From DATKEH01 sp035546355 (lineage in GTDB: Bacteria > Acidobacteriota > Thermoanaerobaculia > Multivoradales > JAIOJS01), in NCBI GenBank assembly GCA_035546355.1, contig DATKEH010000092.1, forward strand, positions 1-6,679: a DNA stretch of 6,679 nt, given 5' to 3'. The notes under the pieces are model-generated. The model saw only the letters and a list, made by a program, of their open reading frames with translations. It was not told the origin of the DNA and ran no database searches. The number at the start of each line of letters is the position of its first letter. Position 1 is the first letter of the stretch. Of this stretch, positions 1-5,084 are shown piece after piece. The translations under genes were made by a program, and so were the position numbers.

Positions 1-351
1 GTTGCCCAGGACCCGGACCTGGCGGCCGAAGTCCCAGTGCTGCCGTCGGTTGCGGAAGATGAACCCGTGGTAGAGAGGCCAGTGGCTGATCCAGCGGCGG
101 AAGACCACCTGGTCCTGGACGTCGAGGACGCAGCGGTTCCCACGCGCCCAGGCGGTCGCGAGGTGGAGGATGTCGGCGCGCTTGATGAAGACCAGGATCG
201 AGTCGCGGGCGCCCGCGAGCTCATCGGCATGGCTCACTCGCGCGCGGACCCCCAGCCGCGCGAGCGCCGGGACCATCTGGTCCCCGCCCATGACCGTCGA
301 CCCCTTCTCCCAGTATTTGACGAAAACGACCGGTCGATTCACTCGTCTCAC
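1..351 (-). CDS. N-terminal fragment of a possible glycosyltransferase-like protein (runs off left edge)
   Basis: The minus-strand frame is open for 117 codons from GTG at 351 to the window edge, with an in-frame TAG just upstream (361-363), so the start lies at GTG 351 or GTG 342; an AGGG lies about 8 nt before 351. The fragment opens with a hydrophobic beta strand (RPVVFVKYW), followed by MGGDQMVPALARLGV, a second strand (SILVFIKRADILHLA) and a third (NRCVLDVQDQVVF). This alternation, with a GGDQ...LARLG helix and a DVQD motif, resembles the N-terminal Rossmann-like half of GT-B glycosyltransferases. The nucleotide-sugar binding half lies outside the window, so the function is an inference only. 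It is divergent from the 540 gene across 188 bp. Other Rossmann-fold proteins remain possible. Confidence 0.6.
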   Translation of the reverse strand, partial: MRRVNRPVVFVKYWEKGSTVMGGDQMVPALARLGVRARVSHADELAGARDSILVFIKRADILHLATAWARGNRCVLDVQDQVVFRRWISHWPLYHGFIFRNRRQHWDFGRQVRVLGN

Positions 352-426
352 AGTGGCGCCCTAGCCGATAGACCAGCATCCAGTCAGGGGGGTGATCAGA
401 GACTAACAGGAGCCGGAGCCGGATGG

Positions 427-525
427 ATGCAGCCGGCGCTCCGGGCCGCCGTGGCGAGACACGCCGACGCGGCCGCCCTCGCCCACCTCCGCCCCGAGAT
501 CGAGGAGCCGGTGGCAGCCGGCTGA
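427..525 (+). other. Possible small ORF or gene-tail remnant ahead of the M23-like gene
   Basis: A 32-codon frame from ATG 427 ends with TGA at 523-525, 14 nt before the GTG of the next gene. It reads as an alanine-rich amphipathic peptide (begins MQPALRAAVARHADAAALA, ends EEPVAAG), unlike the arginine/proline-rich readings of the other frames here. AGGAG at 408-412 is a little far from ATG 427 (14 nt) and better spaced from ATG 423, which is in another frame. It could be a leader peptide, the leftover C-terminus of a lost upstream gene, or chance in GC-rich DNA. I cannot assign a family. Confidence 0.2.
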
Positions 526-539
526 ACCGAGGGAGCGCC

Positions 540-1448
540 GTGAACTCCCGATTCGACGACAGCAACAGCGACCGTAGCCGGTCCGGCCCGGGCCCTTCCC
601 GCCCGCTGCTCGAGCTCCAGATCCATTCGCCGGACATCCGTAAGAAGGTCCGGTACCTCTTTCTGTCGAAGAACGAGCTCTCCTTCTGGTCCGCCGTGCT
701 CTCGCTCTACCTGGTGGCGGTGGTCCTGGCCGCGGCGGTGACTCCGGGCGTGGTGGCGGACCTCTGGCACCGGCGCGAGCACCGGTCCCTCCAGGCCGAG
801 CGGGGCCGGCTCGACGAGCGGCTGGGCTCACAGATCGGGACGCTCGAAGCGCTCGCCAGCGAGGGCGATGAGCTGCGACTGGTGATCGACAAGGTGTTCC
901 TGCTGTACGGATTGTCGAGCGAGGTGACGGGGGGCCAGGGGAGCTTCCCCTTCCTCGGCCGGACCGAGGGGCCCGAGGGGGAGGAGGTGCCCCTCGCCCG
1001 CGCCCAGCGGCTCGAGTCCGCGGTCCGCGAGCGGCTCTCGGTCGCCGGCGTCTTCCTCCAGGAGATCCAGGCGTTCGAGGGGGCGCGGCGGGACCTGGTC
1101 CGGCTGACGCCTTCGCGCTCGCCGCTGAGGCGGGCCGACTTCGTCCTCACCAGCCCCTTCGGCGACCGGCGGACTTCCTCGACCACCGCTGGCGGGACGA
1201 GGAGAGAATCCTGGTCAACGGCCGCCTCGCCCCGCCCGCAGCCGACTTCCAGCCCTTGCCCCCCCTCGCGGTCCTTGGCGACTCGCCGCGCTCGCTTTGC
1301 TCCCGACGTACGGACAACGCGGTCGCGGAATCGAGCTCGGGCGCGTCTCCTGGATGCTCGCCTCGGCGACCACCCCGAAAGCAAATCCCTATCCCTGAGG
1401 AATCGCTGTGGGAGGATCGGGGCGGGTCCGGCGCGAGTGCTCGTCTAG
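540..1448 (+). CDS. Membrane-anchored coiled-coil protein, M23/LytM peptidase-like, catalytic domain missing
   Basis: GTG 540 is chosen because GAGGGAG (529-535) precedes it and because codons upstream in the same frame give an implausible Arg/Pro/Gly run. Residues 1-48 look cytoplasmic (LLELQIHSPDIRKKVRYLFL), about 50-73 form one transmembrane segment, and about 78-120 a coiled coil rich in E, R and L. Further helices follow, then LTPSRSPLRRADFVLTSPFGDRR at about 192-211 (two pieces of one motif). TSPFG.R is the start of the M23/LytM zinc endopeptidase domain, which trims peptidoglycan in the periplasm. The expected next elements (first zinc ligands in H-x-G-x-D, then HxH) are absent: from residue 212 the frame gives low-complexity Ser/Thr/Arg to a stop at 302. 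Such proteins are usually about 100 residues longer past SPFG. It is probably a truncated, inactive gene; the TM/coiled-coil part could still be made. Family assignment rests on architecture and the SPFG motif. Confidence 0.65.
   Translation: MNSRFDDSNSDRSRSGPGPSRPLLELQIHSPDIRKKVRYLFLSKNELSFWSAVLSLYLVAVVLAAAVTPGVVADLWHRREHRSLQAERGRLDERLGSQIGTLEALASEGDELRLVIDKVFLLYGLSSEVTGGQGSFPFLGRTEGPEGEEVPLARAQRLESAVRERLSVAGVFLQEIQAFEGARRDLVRLTPSRSPLRRADFVLTSPFGDRRTSSTTAGGTRRESWSTAASPRPQPTSSPCPPSRSLATRRARFAPDVRTTRSRNRARARLLDARLGDHPESKSLSLRNRCGRIGAGPARVLV
1172..1398 (+). pseudogene. Possible C-terminal remnant of an unidentified protein, spread over two frames
   Basis: Just past the M23 break, the frame beginning GAC at 1172 reads protein-like (DFLDHRWRDEERILVNG, then RLAPPAADFQPLPP). 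Around the C7 run at 1259-1265 the protein-like reading moves to a third frame (PWRLAALALLPTYGQ, then RGIELGRVSWMLASATTP) ending at TGA 1396-1398. One extra C in the C7 run would join these two stretches into a single tail of about 75 residues. I do not recognise the family. It could be the 3' end of a gene fused to the M23 fragment by deletion, with a single-base error or mutation in the C run. Alternatively both readings are chance open frames in GC-rich DNA. Confidence 0.3.
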
Positions 1449-2392
1449 CGAGACGCGCGCGCCGTTCCCAGGCCGGGAGTCTTCCATCTCTCATGCATCC
1501 ACAACCACATCTCCGGGTGTTCCTGGATCTCCCGCTCGTAGACCGCGAGGTAGCGCCGCGTCAGCTCCGCCACCGCCGCTTCACCCTCGAGATGGCGCGC
1601 CGCCTCCGGCCAGATCGCTTCCCGTAGCACCACCCGGTAGCGACCGCCGGGCAGCGGGTACCCGAAGATCGGAACCACCGGCGTGCCAGTGCGCAGGGCC
1701 AGGCGAGCCAGCACCGGCGTGGTGTAGGACGGCCGGCCGAAGAACGGCACCTCGATTCCCTCGCCGGGCCGCGCCCGCTGATCGATCAGGATGCCCACCC
1801 GCCCGCCTCGGGAGAGCACCCGAAGCATCGAGCGCACGGCACCGCGCTTGGCCAGCACCTCGTTGCCGAAGCGCGCCCGGGCGCGGGTGAGCCGCCGGTC
1901 GAGCCACGGGTTGTCGAGCGCCCGGCCCACCACGTGGAGCGGTCCGCCATAGATGCCCGGCGGGTAGGCGGCGATCTCCCAGAGGCCGAGGTGGGCGGAA
2001 AGGACGAACAGCCCTGGAGCCGGCGGCGAGCGCTCGGCGGCTCGTCGCTCCGCCTCCTGGAGGTGCTCCCAACCCTCGAGGTCGAGCCGCCGGCAGAGCC
2101 CGACCAAGTCGAAGCGGGCCGAGGAGATGGCGTCGGCGAGGGCGAGGCCGAAGTGCTCGAAGCACGCGCGGACCGTGTAGTCCCGCTCCGCGGCGCCGAG
2201 CTCGGGCAGCGCGCGGCCCAAGTTGTCGCTGGCGATCCGCCGGTGGCGGCGCAGGATGAGGTGGGCGAGGCGGCCGATCCCTCGGCCCAGCCCCCGCGCC
2301 GCGCGATGGGGGAGTACCCGCACCATCCCCTGGAACGCGGCAAAGGCCATGTACTCGACCGTGTGCCGCAGCACGATCAACGGACGCCTCAC
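1445..2392 (-). CDS. LpxL/HtrB-family lipid A late acyltransferase (copy 1)
   Basis: This 315-residue protein has the usual LpxL/HtrB length (about 300). It would transfer an acyl chain from acyl-ACP onto a hydroxyacyl group of a lipid A precursor at the inner-membrane cytoplasmic face. Seen: a hydrophobic/basic N-terminus (residues 5-47), RRIASDNLGRALPE (51-64, the usual R..NL..aLPE helix), the catalytic H-x4-E motif SAHLGLWE (H134, E139), ILIDQ (D204-Q205), VPFFGRP (215-221), TGTPVVPIF, and the C-terminal WMHERWK. All key family motifs are present. The GTG start at 2392 is supported by AGAGGG (2399-2404) six bases upstream and by a 4-base GTGA overlap with an upstream reading frame, implying past translational coupling. 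It faces the M23-like gene tail to tail. The exact acceptor and acyl chain (LpxL, LpxM or a glycolipid acyltransferase) cannot be told. Confidence 0.9.
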   Translation of the reverse strand: MRRPLIVLRHTVEYMAFAAFQGMVRVLPHRAARGLGRGIGRLAHLILRRHRRIASDNLGRALPELGAAERDYTVRACFEHFGLALADAISSARFDLVGLCRRLDLEGWEHLQEAERRAAERSPPAPGLFVLSAHLGLWEIAAYPPGIYGGPLHVVGRALDNPWLDRRLTRARARFGNEVLAKRGAVRSMLRVLSRGGRVGILIDQRARPGEGIEVPFFGRPSYTTPVLARLALRTGTPVVPIFGYPLPGGRYRVVLREAIWPEAARHLEGEAAVAELTRRYLAVYEREIQEHPEMWLWMHERWKTPGLGTARASR

Positions 2393-2505
2393 CGCTCGCC
2401 CTCTTCCGCCGGGCGCTCGCCGTAGAGACCGAGACGGTGGTCCGACCAGCGCCAGAGCTCCGGCCCGGGCTCGTAGAGCCACCCCTGTGGAAGGTGGGAA
2501 GAGTA
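2389..2505 (-). pseudogene. C-terminal remnant of a lost gene upstream of copy 1 (4-bp GTGA overlap)
   Basis: Reading leftwards from about 2490, the frame gives GWLYEPGPELWRWSDH then RLGLYGERPAEEGER and stops at TGA 2391-2389, overlapping the GTG start of the acyltransferase by four bases. Aromatic residues, balanced charge and the tight stop/start overlap mark it as a genuine gene end, not chance. The frame closes upstream at 2508-2506 (TGA), and there is no start or body, so only about the last 30-35 codons survive. I cannot name the family; the coupling suggests an envelope or lipid A gene. The break lies about 2485-2505, where the GC-rich sequence gives way to an AT-richer stretch leading into the oppositely oriented DUF374 gene. 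Confidence 0.5.
2399..2404 (-). promoter_or_regulatory. Shine-Dalgarno site deciding the GTG start of copy 1
   Basis: AGAGGG on the minus strand sits six bases before GTG 2392. It favours this start over the internal ATG at 2350, which would remove 14 residues of a conserved hydrophobic N-terminus. Confidence 0.6.
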
Positions 2506-2533
2506 TCACAAAGACAGATAAGGTAGATACTCT
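2500..2533. repeat. Perfect 8-bp inverted repeat upstream of the DUF374 gene
   Basis: AGAGTATC (2500-2507) and GATACTCT (2526-2533) are exact reverse complements separated by 18 bp, ending 6 bp before ATG 2540. The spacer is AT-rich compared with the window. It could be an operator for the 2540 gene pair or a scar at the junction with the truncated tail. No clear -35/-10 pair could be assigned. Confidence 0.45.
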
Positions 2534-2539
2534 AGGCAC

Positions 2540-3235
2540 ATGACCAAACCTCCCTCGCTCGCCCGAATGGGCCGCGGGATCCTGGAGCGTACTGTCCCCT
2601 ATGTCGTTGCCGTGCTGTACTTGCTCTATTCTCGCACTTGGCGCCTCGAGGTCACCGGGGCAGCGCAGTCTATCGCGCGGTTCATCGCCGAACGCGAGCC
2701 GGTGGTCTTCGCCCACTGGCACGGGGACGAGCTGGTTCTGATGCCGTTTTACGCCTTCAAGCAGCTTGCGGTGTTGACCAGTCTCTCCAGCGATGGCGAG
2801 GTGATGACTCGGGCGCTCCGGTGCCTGGGCTACCGCGTCTTCCGCGGCTCGTCTTCGCGTGGCGGCGCGCGGGGCTTGCTGGCGCTCATTCACGACGTGA
2901 GCAACGGTTCTCAGGCGTCGCTGGCCGTGGACGGCCCGCGCGGACCGATCCACGAGGTGAAACCGGGAATCGCCGCATTGGCCTTCCGTACCGGAGTACC
3001 GGTGGTGGCGGCGCGAGTCTGGGCGGAGAGGGCCTGGTTCGTTCCACGCGCCTGGAATCGAACCTTCGTGCCGAAGCCTTTCTCACGAGTGCGGGTGTCC
3101 TTTTCGCCACCGATCGCGTACGAGCAGCCGCAATGTCGAGACCCGGAGCGGCACGCTGCCGCCGTGGATGGGTTGTGTCGCTCCATCAAGGAGCAGCTGG
3201 ACGACTTGGGGCGGACGGGCCAGACGGCTGCCTAG
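2540..3235 (+). CDS. DUF374 lysophospholipid acyltransferase family protein
   Basis: This 231-residue protein matches the usual length (about 210-240) of the DUF374 (PF04028) family within the LPLAT superfamily. Seen: a hydrophobic N-terminal segment (VPYVVAVLYLLY, about 19-31), FAHWHGDELVL (H59, H61, D63; the family's W-H-x-x-x catalytic region), LTSLSSDGEVM, the YRVFRGSSSRGGARGL segment, AVDGPRGP (130-136, the substrate-binding DGPRGP motif), then VKPGIAALAFRTGVPVVA. The family includes, as I recall, the Helicobacter/Campylobacter lipid A acyltransferase LpxJ, so an envelope-lipid acyl transfer at the inner membrane is likely; the substrate is not shown. Copy 2 starts 14 bp downstream, so the two form an operon. 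Its GC content is visibly lower than its neighbours: bases 2581-2640 contain 33 G/C of 60. This suggests acquisition from elsewhere. Confidence 0.88.
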   Translation: MTKPPSLARMGRGILERTVPYVVAVLYLLYSRTWRLEVTGAAQSIARFIAEREPVVFAHWHGDELVLMPFYAFKQLAVLTSLSSDGEVMTRALRCLGYRVFRGSSSRGGARGLLALIHDVSNGSQASLAVDGPRGPIHEVKPGIAALAFRTGVPVVAARVWAERAWFVPRAWNRTFVPKPFSRVRVSFSPPIAYEQPQCRDPERHAAAVDGLCRSIKEQLDDLGRTGQTAA

Positions 3236-3249
3236 AGGTGTGGGGTCTG

Positions 3250-4161
3250 ATGAACCACACCGCCAGCGACGTGGCCCCGCCGCCCCGCCGCGCCCGCCTC
3301 CGGCGGGCCCACCTGATCGCCGGCGGCGGTCGCACACTGGCGTTCCTCTTTCGGCTACTGCCGTGGTCCGCCGCCCAGCGTTTCGGCCGGAGTCTCGGCT
3401 GGGTCGCCTGGACCTTCTCCCGGCGCGATCGGCCGCGGGCGCTCGAGCATCTCGCGCTCGCCTTCCCCGAGTTCCCTGCCGCCGAGCACCAGCGCATCGC
3501 CCGGGCCGCGTACTTCCACCTCGGGATGACTCTCGGCGAAGTGCTCTGGCTCTTCACCCGGAATTGCGCCGCCGTGGCGCGCCATGTGGCGACGGCGGGC
3601 CTCGAAGCGGTGGAGGCGCTCCAGGCCGCGGGTCGGCCGATCCTGTTCATCACCGGCCACTGCGGCAACTGGGAGTTGCTCGCAGCCTCCTGGAGCTGCC
3701 GCCGGCCGCTGACCGTCGTGGTCCGGGTTCTCGAGGAGCCACCGCTCCAGCGGCTGGTGGCCGGTTTCCGGGCGCGCTTCGGCACCCGCACCCTGGAGCG
3801 AGGGGAACCTGGGGCGCCCCGCGAGCTACTCCGGATCCTTCGGCAGGGGCAGGCACTGGCGATGCTCATCGACCAGGCCACCCAGGTCGAAGGGGTGTGG
3901 GTTCCGTTCTTCGGCCGTCCGGCCTTCACCGCGATCGGTCCCGCCCGCCTCGCTCGACGCCGCAACATAGCGGTCGTCCCGGTGTTCGTCGAACGCCTTC
4001 CCGACGGCTCCCACCTGGCCCGCTTCGAGCCCGCTCTCGAGCTGCCCGAGGACGATGTCGAGGCGACGGCGCTGATGACCCAGGCGATCGAGGCGCACAT
4101 CCGTCGGGTGCCGGAGCAGTGGGTGTGGATGCACCAGCGCTGGCGCCGGCAACCAGACTAG
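3250..4161 (+). CDS. LpxL/HtrB-family lipid A late acyltransferase (copy 2)
   Basis: This 303-residue protein belongs to the same family as the 1445-2392 gene but is clearly divergent from it. Seen: RPRALEHLALAFPEFP near the N-terminus, the catalytic ITGHCGNWE (H137, E142), a LERGE segment, AMLIDQ (D208-Q209), VPFFGRPAFT (218-227), and the C-terminal WVWMHQRWRR. These are the family's active-site and substrate-pocket motifs, so it should be active. ATG 3250 lies 14 bp after the DUF374 stop, with GAGGTG overlapping that stop and GGGG nearer, so the two genes are co-transcribed and probably coupled. GC returns to the high background. The stop codon TAG (4159-4161) straddles the left end of an IS630 element, so the last few native residues may have been replaced; the conserved domain is nevertheless complete. 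Confidence 0.9.
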   Translation: MNHTASDVAPPPRRARLRRAHLIAGGGRTLAFLFRLLPWSAAQRFGRSLGWVAWTFSRRDRPRALEHLALAFPEFPAAEHQRIARAAYFHLGMTLGEVLWLFTRNCAAVARHVATAGLEAVEALQAAGRPILFITGHCGNWELLAASWSCRRPLTVVVRVLEEPPLQRLVAGFRARFGTRTLERGEPGAPRELLRILRQGQALAMLIDQATQVEGVWVPFFGRPAFTAIGPARLARRRNIAVVPVFVERLPDGSHLARFEPALELPEDDVEATALMTQAIEAHIRRVPEQWVWMHQRWRRQPD

Positions 4162-4201
4162 TGTCAAGTCACCCTTGAAGTGTCGCATGAATGCGGGTAG
4201 A

Positions 4202-4220
4202 CTTCTCCCAAAGGGAGGAG
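4202..4220 (+). promoter_or_regulatory. Hairpin covering the transposase ribosome binding site
   Basis: CTTCTCCC (4202-4209) can pair with GGGAGGAG (4213-4220) through eight base pairs, one of them a U-G wobble, closing a 3-nt AAA loop. GGGAGGAG is the Shine-Dalgarno site, four bases before ATG 4225. If the stem forms in the mRNA, initiation would be hindered, a known way for insertion sequences to keep transposase low. This is inference from sequence pairing. Confidence 0.45.
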
Positions 4221-4224
4221 AGTC

Positions 4225-4677
4225 ATGCCCCGGATCCGGTACAAGGTGACATTGACCGAGCAGGAGCGGCAGATGCTGGAGGAGGTCACCAGGCGCGGCA
4301 GGCACAGCAGTCAGAAGATCCTCAACGCGCTGATCCTGCTAGGCTGCGACGAGGGTCCGTTCCAGGAGAAGAAGACGACGGGCCAGCAACTCGCCGATGT
4401 CCTTCCGGTAAGCCTGAAGAAGATCGATCGCGTGAAGCGACGCTTTGTGGAGGATGGCTTGGAGGTGGCGCTGGAGAAGCGCAAGCCGGATCGGCAATAC
4501 GCGAAGAAGGCGGACGGGGACTTTGAGGCGCATCTGGTGGCGCTGAGCTGCTCAGAGCCGCCCCCAGGCCACGCCCGCTGGTCGCTGCGGCTGCTGGCAG
4601 ACACGATGGTGGAGCTCGAGCACGTGGACTCGATTTCCTACGAGACCGTGCGCCGGGTTCTAAAAAAAACGAGTTGA
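4225..4677 (+). CDS. IS630-family transposase, first frame (OrfA, DNA-binding part)
   Basis: This 150-residue product starts at ATG 4225 after GGGAGGAG. It holds the N-terminal helix-turn-helix part of an IS630 transposase: TEQERQMLEEV (10-20), a first HTH around residues 38-85 (NALILLGCDEG ... LADVLPVSLKKIDRVKRRF), the linker GLEVALEKRKPDRQY, and a second winged-helix region HARWSLRLLADTMVE ... SYETVRRVLKK. It binds the terminal repeats for transposition. The frame ends at TGA 4675-4677, right after an A8 run; moving back one base continues the typical family sequence KNELKPW. Without the catalytic half this product alone cannot transpose, though it could bind IS ends. Confidence 0.85.
   Translation: MPRIRYKVTLTEQERQMLEEVTRRGRHSSQKILNALILLGCDEGPFQEKKTTGQQLADVLPVSLKKIDRVKRRFVEDGLEVALEKRKPDRQYAKKADGDFEAHLVALSCSEPPPGHARWSLRLLADTMVELEHVDSISYETVRRVLKKTS
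4662..4669 (+). other. A8 slippery run, probable -1 frameshift site of the transposase
   Basis: Eight consecutive A residues read CTA-AAA-AAA-ACG in the first frame, which then stops at 4677. A slip back by one base gives ...LKK-NELKPWKKRQW, exactly the sequence expected at this point in IS630 transposases. It may be a native programmed -1 site, as used by several IS families, or a one-base deletion in an A9 run. Confidence 0.6.
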
Positions 4678-5084
4678 AGCCGTGGAAGAAGCGACAGTGG
4701 GTGATTCCGCCCAAGGAGAGCGGGGAATTCGTGGCCCGGATGGAGCAGGTGCTGGAGGTCTACAAGCGACCCTACGATCCGCTGCACCCGGTGGTCTGCA
4801 TGGACGAGTCCCCCCGGCAGCTCATCCTGTAACCCCGGCTGCCCTTGCCGGCCGCACCCGGGGCCCTCGCGCGCTACGATTATGAATACGAACGCTGCGG
4901 CGTATGTAACGCTTTCCTGGCCGTCGAGCCGCTTGCGGGTACGCGCATCGTCGAGATCACCGAGCGCAGATCAAAGCAGGACTGGGCACTGTTTCTCGAT
5001 CACATCGCCCGGCGCTATCCTCGCGCAGGTGTGCAGCACCTCCCCGAGCCCCGCTGGGAATCCCTCCCCGCCGTCAACCCGTGA
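4668..5084 (+). pseudogene. IS630-family transposase, second frame (OrfB, DDE part), broken
   Basis: Read in the -1 frame from the A8 run, this gives KNELKPWKKRQW, EFVARMEQVLEVYKRPYDP, and VVCMDESPRQLI, which contains the first catalytic Asp of the DDE triad. An in-frame TAA at 4830-4832 then interrupts it; after it the same frame resumes with PLPAAPGALARYDYEYER, FLAVEPLAGTRIVEITERR and WALFLDHIARRYPRA, matching the family in order and spacing. The TAA is therefore a nonsense change with no insertion or deletion needed. After about 5027 the expected LVMDNLNTH (second Asp) and the later Glu are missing, and the frame runs to TGA 5084 through unrelated sequence overlapping the 3' end of the minus-strand gene. 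It is a dead transposase: about 120 of the roughly 220 expected residues survive. Confidence 0.85.

Larger units (their letters stand above)
4161..5027 (+). mobile_element. IS630-family insertion sequence, 3'-truncated remnant
   Basis: The left end is placed at G4161, immediately after TA (4159-4160), the duplicated target dinucleotide of IS630 elements. The tip GTGTCAAGTC is followed by a small imperfect palindrome (TCAAG-tcacc-CTTGA, 4164-4178). Inside are an IS630 transposase split over two frames (4225-4677 and 4668 onwards). Homology to the transposase fades at about 5027, just before the expected second catalytic Asp, so the distal third, the right terminal repeat and the second TA are missing. 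No copy of GTGTCAAGTC or its complement is seen at the right. The right boundary is estimated from protein homology, so it is good to a few tens of bases. Confidence 0.8.

Noticed and set aside
37..525. 162-codon plus-strand reading frame at the left edge
   Set aside because: Most of it is antisense to the better-supported minus-strand gene (beta-strand-like segments, bounded start). Only its last 33 codons, outside that gene, are kept as a doubtful small ORF.
707..1384. 225-codon minus-strand frame opposite the M23-like gene
   Set aside because: Composition is Arg/Ser-rich without domain features, as expected of a reverse-complement shadow of the coiled-coil region.
1442..1455. Hairpin CGTCT-AGCG-AGACG at the end of acyltransferase copy 1
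   Set aside because: Only five base pairs and no U run on either strand, so a terminator cannot be claimed.
2393..2953. N-terminal extension of acyltransferase copy 1 to 502 residues
   Set aside because: The extension is antisense to the DUF374 gene, lacks family similarity, and the GTG at 2392 has a ribosome binding site and the correct family N-terminus.
2638..3249. N-terminal extension of acyltransferase copy 2 to 507 residues
   Set aside because: It is an out-of-frame reading of the DUF374 gene; ATG 3250 gives the normal family length.
4682..4885. 67-codon plus-strand frame within the IS remnant
   Set aside because: It is a shadow of the second transposase frame, which matches the IS630 family residue by residue.
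5041..5073. GC-rich stretch after the exported-protein stop considered as a terminator
   Set aside because: Only a short GGGA/TCCC match, with no stable stem followed by a U run.
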